A DNA stretch of 64,000 nt from Antennarius striatus (GCF_040054535.1 NC_090781.1:7795482-7859481), one strand, 5' to 3'. Positions 13,289 to 57,684 are shown, counted from the stretch's first letter. The notes: generated by a model not told the origin, from the sequence alone. Made by a program: numbers and translations.

Positions 13289-15627
13289 GCTATAACTATG
13301 TTTTCCATCAATTTTTCAATTAACATTCACCATTAAGTCATGAAATAGACTTGACTTTTCCGTGACATTTGCTGGGCATGTGGGAAACAGTCTCAATTGC
13401 ATTATACTTTTCCAAGCTCAGATGAAAAATGGTAGCATCTCATCCATTCCAAAACCAAATAAGGATAAAATATTACAGAGCATCTCGAACCAGGGCTGCA
13501 AGTAATGATTCATTAGCAAATAATCTGCCGTTGGTTTAGTGAATCATATTTATCACAGATCTATAAGGCCTTGAAAAAGAAATACTTCCAAGGATGAAGC
13601 AAGATTTGATTTTTCTTGGTCACACAAAAGATTTTACCTTCATTTAAAGAAACAAATGTCTACCCAGAACAAAAGACTCATTTATTTACCGGCCCTGAAT
13701 GGCAGATGATTGTTTAACATGTGAAGCTTTACTTACCTGTTCTTTCTTAAAATACTTTATTTATTGATTGTGAACGAGCTGGTGTAAAACACTCAGAGAC
13801 CCTCTACCCATTAAATCAACTGAATGTTGCATTTGTGTCATGTTTAGCTATTTAGTTATGGATGAAGTTGTTGCTGCTAAAGCTTCTTAATCCACCCACC
13901 TTGACACTACAATTAAGAGACCTTGAGCTCTTCTAATGTTCCTGACACTAAGAGTCTGACTGTGGTTGCGGTGGCTTGGGTAATCCGATACGGCAGAACC
14001 ATGATGGCTGAGCCACGAGCGAACACTGATGGCTTTCCCTTTCCAGGGGGGAATCTCCAGAGTGGTTGTAGTTTGCTCTTAAAAAGCATTAAATCTGTGC
14101 TAATAACCCCATGGATAGTAGAGAAAGTGGAGTGAGTGACCCCGAGATGACACCACATCTAAGTGCCATTCAAACCATGGGTTTTGAGTGAAGTTTGAAT
14201 GCAGCGTTTCACTCTCTCCTTCATGGTCTTTGCAGCTAATTGTGAACCAGCTACCATATCTGAGCTGTAACAGTAGGCTGGAGAGCAGAGGCCCTGAACA
14301 CACTTCTGCAGTTCCTCACATGAAACTTTAATCAGATCATGCACAGCCAGGACATTCCCCCGCCAGTGGGCATAACAGTGATACGGTCGATTGCCTGCTT
14401 CTCAGATGTACATGTTGAAAAACACAAATATATAAAGTGAAATTGAAAGACAATCAAAACAACGCGTATACACACTCAAATGGATTTAGCACAAACATTA
14501 GAACCTCTATAAGCCTGCTTTTCCATTGCTCGTCTGTTGGAACATAAACATTATAAGGTCAAACCAATTAGCCTTATCCTCCTCATGAATTCTACATGAT
14601 ATCTAGGAAGTACATATTTGAGGGAGCTGCGTTATTTGGCTTCCAGCCTGCTTGTCAATGAGAAAATCTTTGGATTAACAGAAATGCAAAATATTTTAGT
14701 TGGAAAATTTAAATTGTGAAGTTGAAAAACAGGCAGTCTAAATGGGATTTTTGATTATTAATCTACACATTATGCTGAAAAACTATAGAATCTTTAAAAA
14801 AAAATCTTATTATATTACAAAGAATGGGCACAGTACCCTTTTAATGGTTTAAGAGGAAGTACATAATTTATTTCTGTTCTATTTTTCACTGTGTGTGGCT
14901 GCTCTCTGTGGTAATGCATGCGAAACCTGACTCCTCGCTGATAAGTCTTTTCATAGATTAATGGTGTTGGGTCTGGATGACTACAGTTTGTCCCACAGTG
15001 AGTATGCTTCGAAGGAAAGCAGATGGAGGCAGTAATATAAGAGAAAGACAGTGAGTCATACAGAGACTTACGCTCGCTGCAGCTAAAAGTGCTGAGGAAG
15101 AAAAAAGCACCGGCAAAAGAGAATGAACCCATTGATAGATTTTCCTACATCTACCGTTTTCTGTGATGTTCCAGCATCTGCAGGAAGTCACAGCTTCAGC
15201 GATAATACCGATCACTTTATTGTATCTGTTCATAAAAAAATATCACAGATATACATAGAAACACAGTCAAAAGTCTCGAATTTAAAAAAAAAAAAATTGT
15301 TCAGTTTATTTTATTTAGATAGAGAAATATAATCTGAGAAGCTGATACGACAAAGGCTTAATGGTGTTGTTGCTGAGAAACACAAACACTCGTATGAAAG
15401 GTCAAGTCATCCATCCACCGTAACAGAAAGCCACATAAAATACAGTACAACTGTTTTACATTAAGCACCATATGAAACAAGGCTGCAGAGTAAGAGTCAA
15501 AGTCAAGTGTCATATTCTTCATGGACCGCTAATGGACTACACATCTCCAAATGTTCCCTTTTGTTTTTACTTGAAGTTAATGTACTTGGAACTAATGGTG
15601 GACGTTGTACCTCAAGTACAGCACATT

Positions 15628-15633
15628 TTTATT
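15628..15633 (-). terminator. ift80: candidate poly(A) signal (AATAAA) for IFT80
   Basis: AATAAA on the - strand about 103 nt past the TAA stop. A second copy lies at 15216-15221 and could serve a longer 3' UTR. Placement is appropriate but no transcript evidence is available. Confidence 0.5.
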
Positions 15634-15735
15634 ACTTTGAGGCCGAGCCAAACCACTTAATATTAACCAAATGCTAAAAACACATGGAAATCAGTTTCTG
15701 CAAAGCTGACATTTCAGAGAAAGGTCCCCTGAGCA

Positions 15736-46607
<30,872 letters not shown>

Positions 46608-46852
46608 TGTGAATGAATGCTCTGGTCATCCAGAAGTGGAGACAGGTGGATGACAGGTGACACGTGTTCAAGTTACCTTCTTAAAGTCCAGTGGATTGAT
46701 TTAAACAGCTCTGGAGAACCTACACAGACACAGTGCTATGGTTATTCCTGAAAGACCCAGAAACACACAATTATTCGTCAGCGACTACCATATTATATCT
46801 TCTGGGAACACGTTCAATGTCATAGCAACACAGGAAGCAACAACTGATTCCG

Positions 46853-46865
46853 GTTGCTAGGTTAC
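46853..46865 (-). promoter_or_regulatory. RFX X-box
   Basis: GTAACC-T-AGCAAC matches the X-box consensus GTNRCC(N0-3)RGYAAC at every position, on the IFT80 coding strand about 246 nt upstream of the start codon. RFX factors control many IFT genes through such sites (established). Extra AGCAAC half-sites lie nearby at 46824-46829 and about 46836-46841. Confidence 0.8.
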
Positions 46866-47145
46866 CTGCTACATTTGGTAACGCGAATCCTCCGCTTTTC
46901 CCCCCCGAGTCCTGTCTGTGACGTGATTACTACAGACGTGCTAACGGCATCTGTTTTCTGGTGAAAGCAGACATCGTCCTGCCGTTTCCAAACGAACCGT
47001 GGTCAAACATTAAGCGTGTGACCGTAAAGCAAAGAATTCCGCGATGGTCGATGAAGTTAAGGAGCAGCCCGACCCACCACCCATACATTCATCGCTAACT
47101 TTATCAATGTTACCCCAGGGTAGCCATTTAAATCCGGGTACTCTG

Positions 47146-47153
47146 TGACGTCA
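47146..47153. promoter_or_regulatory. CRE palindrome TGACGTCA
   Basis: Perfect 8-bp CREB/ATF site inside the divergent promoter interval. CREs are typical of housekeeping CpG promoters. Use by either gene is inferred. Confidence 0.6.
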
Positions 47154-47172
47154 CGTCGCTTGAAAAGGAAGC

Positions 47173-47182
47173 TATCGCGAGA
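47173..47182. promoter_or_regulatory. TCTCGCGAGA-type core promoter element
   Basis: TATCGCGAGA matches TCTCGCGAGA at 9 of 10 positions. This motif is known from TATA-less, often bidirectional vertebrate promoters. It lies 19 bp beyond the CRE. Confidence 0.5.
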
Positions 47183-47539
47183 GTGACAAGCCTCGATGAC
47201 GGACATTTCAAATTATCTGTAAGACACATAAAAGTGTGACATCTCTTTAAAAAAAAAAAAAACTTATTAAATGTGACTCATTTCATTAAAAAGACACAAC
47301 AAGTAACCACTGGTGCATCGAATAACATTTCGTGAGCTTTAAACAATTCCTCTGGGCGGAATTCCGTCTTCTTGTATCCAAGCAACTGTTTAACATATAA
47401 AAAAAAAAACACACACAAAAAAAAAAACATTAGGCTTTCAAACTCACCATAACATTAAATAATATATAATATTATTAGAACGTGTTTCCAGTTGATGCAT
47501 TTTCGTCACATTTTTGTTACGGGAGTATGGTTTATTTGG

Positions 47540-47831
47540 AGTGAGGTGGAGTTGGCTTCGTCCCCTTTTTTGAATTTCTGTTTTTTTCCCTTGCCCTTTG
47601 AACGTTCCATGGTGCTTTGCGTCAGTTTGTAACGAATTTGGTTCGACAGCACAGTTTAGGCGCCATTTACAAGTTAGAGTTTTCGAGCTGAAGAGGGACT
47701 GGGAATGCTACGGAGATCAATTTTGTGGATTATATTTGCCAGAGATTGGATTAAGGAGTACTTTTTTTTTTAAATCTCGACTTGAGTCATAAAAGGACGA
47801 CTCTTGACAGACCGTTCCCATATTGTGGAAG
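47540..47831 (+). other. smc4: candidate 5' non-coding exon of SMC4
   Basis: SMC4 coding begins just inside an exon with a clear acceptor (exon start 49297), so at least one upstream non-coding exon is expected. The stretch ending at a possible donor AAG|GTACTT (47831/47832) is a candidate. Both edges are guesses and would need transcript data. Confidence 0.25.
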
Positions 47832-49306
47832 GTACTTAGAAACACTTTAGTTTGGTGTAATGACTGGGTTCCGTCTATTTGCTGAATGCATATCGTTCAT
47901 GTTAGTTGTATGCTGGGCTTAATATTACAGTTTCTACGCACAAGCCTGTTTAAATATTAAGTAAGGGGAAAACGCGCTGACCGACGTTAAAAATTTTAAT
48001 TGGATAAACCTTTTTTTTTTTTTAAATTCTATTGCTCTTAAAGCAAAATGAGACTTTCCTTGACACACGCCCGGACAGGAATACAACACTTCTGATTGTC
48101 TAGTTTCGACAAATAGTCGGGTTGATGACGTCAACGATTGCTAAACTTTAAGATGCAATGTCTTTGTCAGCTTCACGTTTCTTCAGCTGACGTGTTGAAG
48201 TCAATGACGCCTTATAATCTATCCATATGCAGCGTCCGCTCCGTGTACAGTGAACGTCCCAGCGTTAACGCTAACGGACCGGCTCTACAACGCCGATGCT
48301 TCACAGTCGCTTTCGCCATTGGGTGTTAGCTTTAGCTTCGTTGCGTTTATTTCAGATCTGCTCGCTAGCTACGAAGGCTAACTTACCATTAGCAAAGTGG
48401 AAAATAGCGTGTTTAAGGTGGAGAGGTGACTGGTGTGCGTTGTAATCGTAAAAAAATACCACCTTTATTGTTTATTTCCAAAAGATTTATGACGAACGTG
48501 TGTGTGTAAAGATGATATTAGTTCGAAGTTACTATTACACTCGGGATCTTTCAATATGCTTTCCAAAGAGACTAGCAAGTTCTGTTGCCCCGTCAAACTC
48601 CCCGCCCCCAATATAAAAGTTGAGGGGATTAAAGTTAACTCTGTCACTGAGAGACGTCAATAAATCCAGAGCAGTCTCTCCCAATGGAGAGCTTTCGTTC
48701 TTGCGCTAAACTACTAATTTAATGAACATAAACCAGAATAGGCTGAAAAACCTATAGATTTAAAAAAAAAAAAAAAAAGACTTAAACTACCATGTATTAT
48801 TGCTTGAATCTCTTTCAAAACTGACTTTGCGTCTATCCTACAAACTGGATAATAAACTCTGATGCGCAAGTCAAAAACCATTCTGACAACCGGAGGAAGC
48901 CATTAGTATTCATTTTACATACGTATAGGTTCTTTCTGTGTTAGTAAAATATGTAATTCGTAACAAAACAAAAAAAACAAACTAATCATATAATCTGTCT
49001 GGTCGTTGACTTGCAATATCAGGCCAATAATCTTTTTAACAACTCTTAAAACATTCGCATTTATGATGGGTTTTTTTTCGCTATAAAAAATAAGTATCGC
49101 AAGTACAGTATATAAGACCGGAGCGGATAGGCGTCAGCGAGATGTGACTGATAATGATGTAACTTTGACAACGGTAGCAACATATGACGACTAAATGGAC
49201 TTTGGAGATTGACAGACACACTCAAAAAATCACTCATGGATATCTTCTTCTTCTTTTTTTTTTTTTCTTTTTTTTTTTAACTAATAACCCCTTCAGATTT
49301 CAAATC

Positions 49307-50105
49307 ATGCCAACTAAAACTGCAAAGAGTTCAACTGCCTCCGCTAAGCCAAGAGGGAAGGGGTCGCAGCCTCGGGATGACTCCGAAGACGAGCTGGATG
49401 TACCCCCCCTCAAGAAACCAACTCCAATGGCCCAAGAGGAGGCACCGCCGACAACTGGCAAGTAACAAAGGCTGTTTTGGTGTCTGTGAATCTAAATAAG
49501 TTGTGCTCATTCAATGGCGTGGCGTGTATTGCTGCATTGACAGTGGCCAATTGGCACATATGTGAACCCTTTTTTTTCTCGCTTCATTCTCATCGCGTAG
49601 AATAGAGTGGCTGCTTTCACTCAGTCATGAATGAATGTCATAAGAATTTTGAGATGATTTTGTTATCGTCGAGTGCACTTCGCACTCGGATCTTCTCAGC
49701 AGACGAGGTAAATTATTTTGTCTCATGAAACATGTTGTGTGTCGCCGACCAAATTGATGTTTTTTGGAGTAGTTTTATTTCAATTATCGTAATTTGTGAT
49801 ATTTCTTTTTTTTTTCTTTTTTTTTTTTGATGATCATGTACTTTGAATACGAATCTTAAAGTAATGTCTATTCTCTGGATATGTTGAAATTCTCCACTGT
49901 GGGGGTGTCTGCAAGACTAATTTTCCAACATCGACCTCTCAACTTGTTTATGCTTATGTGAGCACAATGGATTTTGGACAGGTCGTTTGTGGCTTGGTGT
50001 GATGGCAACATAATGTGTTTTACGTTATACATTATTTATTACATAACAAGTTTTTCCCTGTCTGCTCTGAACTGGTGAAAAGGTGACGCTGGCGATCGTA
50101 ATGTA

Positions 50106-50143
<38 letters not shown>

Positions 50144-53100
50144 CGACGGATTTAATGTGGCGCATCTGATCCACGCTCCTCGCGGAGAGTCTTTGTATAA
50201 TAATGTGGGTTTGCTCAGCGGCCATAGTCGCTTTTTTTGAGGGGGGGGGGGTTGGTTCTTGTTTTCTGAACAAAGAAAAAAATAACGCTTGTCAACTTTG
50301 TGTGGATGTTTTGTCGCAACTTGCTGCCTGTTGTTTGGTTTGTTTGTTTGTTTGGATTTTTTTTTTTTCGTCCTCCACCCCTCCCCCCACACAACACTGC
50401 CCCCCCCCCCCCACCACCACCACCTGAAACGAGTCGCTCAGAGGAATTAAAAAAAAAAAAAAAAAAAAGTTCTCAATTCTTTCTGTGCCACAGATCCATC
50501 TCACGGGGAAGCTGCTGAGGCGGTTGATAATCGAAGTTTGGAGGAGATTGTCGGTAGCATCCCCCCACCCCCGCCCCCAGCAATGACCAATGAACCGGGC
50601 GCTCCCCGCCTGATGATCACGCATTTAGTTAATCGCAATTTTAAATCGTATGCTGGCGAGCAGATTCTGGGGCCTTTTCATAAGGTACGACCAAACATGG
50701 TTACAAATGTTAACCCTGTGTTGGAAATACTTTGTTCATGTGTCTTTTTTAAGCTGATAGATTTACTAGAATTTGTTTGAAGTTTTTCCCTCATTTTTAA
50801 TTATTTCACTTAAATGTCATGGTATTTTTGCAGTAAATGTGTCAAATATGGTGGTGTAAGCAAAAAAAAAAAAAAAGTTACAGAAGTGTTTTCATTTATT
50901 TAAATAAAGAAAAAAATCAAAGTGGAAAATTCACACTCCTCCATTTTGAGGTAGTGGCTGTATCATGGTAATCATTTAGTGATGTGCTGACATTTCCCTT
51001 AAATTAGGACTTTCTCTATACTTCTGGCTTTTTATGTTTTTTTACTTTACTTATATGTAGATTTATTAAAATATGTCTTAACTACACCTACCTGACACAC
51101 ACTCAGTGTAACAGCTTAGAAAGGTGAAATGTTTTCAGAAAACTTCCCTCATTACAGCATTTTACTTATTTGTTTGTGGATGCTTTGTATTTTTATGTAA
51201 TGAAGTTGTATGTATATATTTTTTCTCCTCCTCAGCGCTTTTCATGCATCATTGGTCCAAATGGAAGTGGGAAGTCCAATGTGATAGATTCAATGCTGTT
51301 TGTGTTTGGATACAGAGCTCAAAAGATCAGATCCAAAAAGCTCTCAGTTCTGATTCACAGCTCTGATGAACACAAAGATGTGGAAAGCTGTACCGTGGAA
51401 GTACATTTTCAAAAGATTATTGATAAGGTATATCAATATGTATATATCTCCTGCTTATCTCTGTCACACAGATGCACCCTGCACTATCTCGGGACATTCC
51501 TAAATTTATCCAAAGTGATCTGAATCGAAAGGAGGTGACAAAGAGTATTTCCAGTGAAAAGAAAAAATTTTCTAGAATTTTTTAATATTTTTTTTTCATC
51601 AATTGTAGTGAGATGATATTGCTACAAAATTATCACATTGAGAATGAAACAGTGATTCAAATCACTACTGAAAGTTACATCTAGCATCCGTACATACAAC
51701 AGCCAAATCATAATGTTCTCAAATGCATTAATCTATTTTTGAATAATTTTTAAATGTGACATTTGGTGACAAGAGTGTATTAATTGGGTTATTTTGTGAA
51801 AAGTCTATGATGTTACTATTAACAGACAAATATAGATAGTACAGTAAATTTTTTAATTGATGATTAAAAATGATTTTAACAAATAAGTTTTAAACATGTT
51901 TTTATGTTAGACCTGCCTCAGAGGTTGTGGGTTTTGCCTTCAGCTCTGTTAAATGTGCCTGAATCACTGTCAGATTTATCAGCTCACAATAATTCAAATT
52001 AAGTTGTTAAACTCACAGCATAGTTCTGTGACGCCTGCCAGTTTTATAATCTACCATTTCTGAAACTAAAAAACTATTTTTCAGAGGTGGTGTAAACAAA
52101 TTTAATTATGAGGCATGTTTCTACACCTTTTTAAAATTGCTATTTTAAGCCAACAGTTTCCCTACTTGAAATTACACTCATAATCCCATAATTTTATAGA
52201 GCATAATGGGGTTTTTTTTTAAATGTAAATGTAACAGATTATATGTCAGTGTTGATGGTGTTCATTTGCATGTAGTGTTGCTAGCTTAGGTTTGCTGTAT
52301 GCTTTTAAACAGGCCTTCTTCTTTTTTTTAAACCTGTTTTTAACTTGGGGTATTTATAAGTAAACACCCTGTGGATCCTCCAGTGTTGTGAGTGTTAGCA
52401 TCTGATGTATAGAGCTGTTGGAGTGTCTTCTGTTCTGTTCTGTTCTGAGCTCCTGTGTGTCCTCTGCCCCTCCCCCCCCTGAGCCAGGAAGGAGATGACT
52501 ACGAAGTCATCCCCAACAGCAAGTTCTACGTTTCCAGGACTGCCAACAAAGACAATTCTGCAGCCTACTATATCAATGGCAAGAAAGCCACGTTCAAAGA
52601 AGTGGGAGCTTTACTCCGAAGTCATGGTATTGACCTAGACCACAACAGATTTCTGATCCTACAGGTAACTTTTTTTTTTTTAAATGTCTTTTTTCACTTC
52701 TAACAGTTTTTTATACTTGCTGTGCAATTATATCTGAGATATTTTCTGTTCTTCATTTTTTTGCTCATTTTCCCAATCCAGTCTGAGTCAAAAGTTTCGA
52801 TTCTACCTAAACCCATACCTGTTGCAATAGATTTGGAAAAGAGAGGACATGTCCTCCACCAGTCCCTTAGACTGCTATAGCAGCGCATCATGGTTTGAAA
52901 CAATGTGGAAAAGGTGCGAACCATTATTTGCTGCTTTAGAGTTTTAAGGAAAAAATGCAGTTTTACACACCCGGACCTGGATGTGAGCAGCTGCTCAGAT
53001 TGTGTAGTGGGATTGACCCCCCCCCCCCAGAGGGGACAGGTTGGACTCCTTTTCTTCCCATATCTCATGTACCTGCCACGCTTTAGCAGCACGTAAATAT

Positions 53101-53593
53101 TGGCGTGTGAGAACAGACCCCAACCCCAATATTAGCAGTGCTGCTTCATTGTGGCTGGATAAAACACACTCCATTGCAATGGCTTTAATGTTGGTTCAGT
53201 CTGTTTTAATTTTTATTTTTTCCTCAAATTAATTTTATCATTTTTTTTCTACCTGCATAAGGAATGTAAGACACTCCTGTATATTTTAAAATTATTTTCG
53301 TTGCTATGCTTCAATTATTTAAATTTTATTTGGCATTGTGTTGCATCGAGTTCTTATTAGGTACATTCTCATCTCTTATGATTGTATTGCATGTGTTATG
53401 TCCCCCTGGTTGCTCATCAAGGGTATTGAGGAGATGATTGAGGTTAAAATAGAAGAGAATGATTAATTGAATACTAATTTTCCCAGTGTTTATTTTATTA
53501 TTTTTTCAGCATGTAATCGTTTCAGGTGGATACTTAGTGTCTAACCTTCACTGAGGTTTTCTAGCTAGTTGTTTGATTATATGTCCTGCTCGA

Positions 53594-53646
<53 letters not shown>

Positions 53647-56600
53647 TCGTGTGTGTCTGTGTGCCCATTCTCCCTGTGTCTGACATGGTTACATGACTAT
53701 GGGAAGAGCCTTTAGCTTGTTCTCCAAGGTCATTTTTCCAGGCTTTTGGCAAAGAAGAAGTTGTCTATTTTGTGCACTAGTCAGAGTAGACAATGTGGAA
53801 TCCCTCCACCCCCACACTACTGACTTTCCTTTCTTTTATACATTAAAGTAATATCTAAGTTACCTTTTTTTCTTCTTCTTCTTAAAATGAAACTTAATTT
53901 GAGACTGTTTTTTTCTATATCTGGCTCTAACTTTTGTTTAACTTGAATTAATTATATAACAGTGTTGTTATTCTATGCCAGCCTCTCACACTAAATAAAT
54001 ATGAACACGTGATCTGGCAAATATAATGACACTGGTGCATTTTCCCTGGGTCAGAATGTGGTTATACATGTAGTGTATTTTTTAAATTAACTAAGGTGTA
54101 GCAACAAAAAGTTAAAATTTACATGCTATCAAGTAAATTGCATTTATTCTGTTTTAATGAGGTAAATACAATTTTAACCAATGTTCTGTGTTGGACTCTT
54201 TTTAAGTATTGTTGTGGTCAGGGGAAAGTGTTCCATAGTTACTGTCTCCAATGACAGTTTACCCTACAGCACTATCTCATAGACAGTTATTCTTGATGTG
54301 TTTGTAGTTAGGTGTTTTAATTTCATGTTTTGTTTAAGTCAATATAATGATTTTGTTCTGTATGACAGAAAAGCCATTGTTCTGTAGTACAGTAATCAAT
54401 TTTGAATGTCCTGTATAAGAATCTGCCAGCTTGTAAGTGTGCAGACCAGCATTATTGTTTATTCTCAAAATGTCTTATTAGTGAGCATTGTGGACTTTTT
54501 TATTTTAATATTTGAAATCATCAGACTTGCAGTTTTAATGGAACTTTCCAGGTGAATGACAGCATGTCTTTGTCCATGTGTTGATGTGGACTACATAGGG
54601 GGAGGTGGAGCAGATTGCTATGATGAAGCCTAAAGGACAGACAGAACATGATGAGGGCATGCTGGAGTACCTGGAGGACATTATTGGCTCCTGCCGCCTC
54701 AAGGAGCCCATTCACACCCTCTCCCGTCGTATTGAGCTCCTCAATGAGCAGAGGGGAGAGAAGGTGACAAGACATTCAGAAGCTAAGCAGCTTTTGCTTC
54801 CTGTGATCTGTCTTTGCCCTTTTACACAGCAGATTTCACCATTTGAGGAAAGATGTTCTGTGTGTCTGAATGTTCGGATGATTTAGATTAGTCATAAATA
54901 AGTCATTTTTTGTATTTTTAATTTACAGTCACATGTAGGTGTAGATACAGGACTGGTCAGAGGCAAATGAATGCTATGGTGGCTTTTGGAAATATTACTT
55001 AAAATCAGACTGAGGTCAGAATCTCAGAAAAAGGCCTACTTTTAATTAGACATTGGTGAATATAACTTGTGTCTAAGAAGTAAATAGTGAATGTGTTACT
55101 TAATATTAAGTAGTGACATATATTCACTTTTTTAGCTAAACCGAGTGAAACTAGTGGAAAAGGAGAAGAATGCTTTGGAAGGAGAAAAGAACAAAGCTGA
55201 GGAGTTCCTCTGCCTGGAGAATGACATCTTCAAGCACAAGAGTCAGCTGTATCAGTATCATGTGTGAGTGAACATCACAGCTCCGGAAATCTAGTTGTAT
55301 AGCAAAACAAAAAAGAAATTTTAAGTATTTTTATTTATTTTGACGAGGGCAGCATAGCCCTTCTCTGGTGTTAGATCACATTGTCTTTGTTTCTTTGTGT
55401 AAATGATTAAATTTTACTTCTCATTCTTTTTTTCTAATATGTGTTTGTCAATAGTCACAATCTACAGAAGCGAGTAGCAGATAAAGAGCAGGAAAAGCAG
55501 AAGATCTTGGAGGACACCAAGGAGCTCACTGAGAAAAATGCAAAGATATCACAGGAGACTGAGAAAATGAACCAAGAGCTAAAAAATGTTGAGGAGTAAG
55601 TTTGCATTTCCTTCTCTTCTGTTATTCAATTTAATATATTTAGATGAGCATGAACTTTCTACTAATTTAATAATTATGTGATTGTTGTCAGGGCTTTTCT
55701 TTCTGTGTGTGTTTGTTTAGAGTCAAAATTCCAAATCAATTTTAGAGAAGTGTACAAATAATAGGAATAATTTGTGCATCCTAAAATTACATTGTTTCAG
55801 TGATAGTTGTAAAAAATGAGAACTGCTGCTCCCTTTGGACAGTTAAAATTGTTGGTGACATAATTTCATGTTTTTTTATTTGGTTAATTTTTTTCCCCCT
55901 AAAAACCATCTTTGACATGTAAATACAGTGGGAACTGAAAACTTGCAGATTCTTTATTTAAATCAGATCTATTATTCTTTGTTAATTTATAAATGTGTTT
56001 TTATTTGTTTTGCAATTCTTATTGTTGATCCTAAATTTCAGTTGATTTTTTTTTTTCCATGATTGATTTGACTGTGATAAAATACTGTTTCTCCACCAGG
56101 AAACAAAATAAGCTGAACAAATACATTGAGACCCAGAAGGAGAAGTTCACCCAGCTGGATCTGCAAGATGTTGAAGTTCGTGAGAAGATTAAACATTCCA
56201 AGAGCAAGAACAAGAAACTGCAGAAGCAGCTGGAAAAGGATAAAGAAAAGGTGTGTTGGCTTTTAAAATACGGTCGACTATTACACACAGCACAATGATT
56301 TTAACCTGACAGTAACGTGGTGGGTATCTTCAGTTTTCCTGACACATAATCTGTCATGGGAGGCATAATTGTAGAATTTTTTTTCCCTCATATATACAAC
56401 ACTTATCCATTAACTAAGACAGTGTTTGCACTGCATGAGACAAGCTAGAACTAGCAGTATGACACTCCAGTGTTACTGTGTTTGTTTTGTCCTGTGGCCA
56501 AGAAAGACACATGGGCACTAAAGGTACAAGTTCTGTTTCTTGTATGCAACACATGGGTATCTGTTTGGAGGCCTTCAAAAAGACACCTGCATGAAGTGTC

Positions 56601-57684
56601 CAGCAAGTTAAAGAATTAAACACCTTTTGCTTTCTGTTTATGCTGAATGTGTAAACACTCAAATTTGAGTCCTTTGTTGAAAGAGTGTATTATGTTTGGG
56701 GTTTTTTGGGGTTTTTTTTTTAAGCACTTCATGACCATCAGCTGTCTTGAAGTGTATGAGTGTGAAGTGTTTTTTTTATTTATTAATTTTTTTTATCTTA
56801 CTAAACTCTTCAGCTCATTCGTACATGAGGTATTCCGAATAATTTACATAGACTCTACAGTCCTGTATTCTGGAGAGATTATTTTGAAATGTTTGAGGCC
56901 TGCATTTTCTTGTGAAAAGTAAGAAATCTTTTGGATGTGCAATTTTTGAATAAACATTAGCGTTAAAGTAATGTTTTTAAAGATAAAACTGCTGCTGGTA
57001 AAGTGGTTCCAAAGAATTTTTAAAATTTATTTTCAGCTATACAAAGAAATATGAGGAAAAGGGAAATGTGATTTAGTGCTATAACAATGATTACTGCTGC
57101 TGGAACTTAAAAACAATCAGAAGTGTGTAGGGACTGGGCTTTAATTTTGTAGGATTTTATACATTCACTTATCGTTTTGTTTGTCTTTGTCCTTTTTTTG
57201 CCTTGGGTCAAGAAAACTCTTTTTGAAATTAAAACATGAGCAAAAGAAAAAATTAAAACCTGCAGACACTTGTAATTTGCTTTTCGTGCAAGGAAGGATG
57301 AACTGCCCCAAATCTGCCACCAGGGGGCTGTAAAGTAAATCACAAGTCGGTGGTTGAAGTGTGCTTGTTGATTATTATCCCTCTCCTTTAGTCCTTTAAT
57401 GCTTCTGTAACCCTTACTTGCATGCTTACTGATTTTCTTTTCATCTGAATATTTTCTGGTAATTCTAAATATAATCTCTCCTCTGTCTCTGCTCTAAATA
57501 CATCTCTGTTCCTCCTACAATGGATTTGGTCTGGAAACGTCTCAGTCAGAGACAGGCAGACCTCTGGGGAGCAGTGTTCTGCAAGTGTGGTAGTCGACTA
57601 TGGGCTGTCTTGTGTAGCACTCCCTGCAGCAACATTCACGTTTCACCCACAGTTAACACAACAAAACATAAGACTACACACACA

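Larger units (their letters stand above)
12296..15735. other. convergent intergenic region between C3orf80 and IFT80
   Basis: Contains the 3' ends of both genes, a C run (about 12737-12748), and a short fragment near 12847-12900 resembling the repeat at 16528 and 24170. No coding potential beyond chance ORFs was seen. Confidence 0.6.
46672..47250. promoter_or_regulatory. shared divergent IFT80/SMC4 promoter region
   Basis: The IFT80 start codon (46607, - strand) and the first SMC4 coding exon (49297, + strand) diverge. This CpG-containing interval carries an RFX X-box (46853-46865), a CRE palindrome (47146-47153) and a TCGCGAGA element (47173-47182). Transcription start sites are not visible from sequence alone. 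Joint use by both genes is inferred from the geometry. Confidence 0.6.
46608..49296. other. interval between IFT80 start codon and SMC4 coding exon 1
   Basis: Holds the IFT80 5' UTR, the shared promoter elements and SMC4 upstream non-coding sequence. It also has A/T runs (about 47252-47265, 47399-47427, 48762-48778, 49252-49278). No additional protein-coding gene is visible. Confidence 0.6.

Noticed and set aside
46622..46676. Possible 5' UTR intron of IFT80 with GTAACT donor and a CCAG acceptor
   Set aside because: At 55 bp it is shorter than usual vertebrate introns, and no evidence forces it.
47560..47605. TTTGAA sequences as CHR cell-cycle elements for SMC4
   Set aside because: The hexamer is frequent by chance and no properly spaced CDE or CCAAT box was seen nearby.
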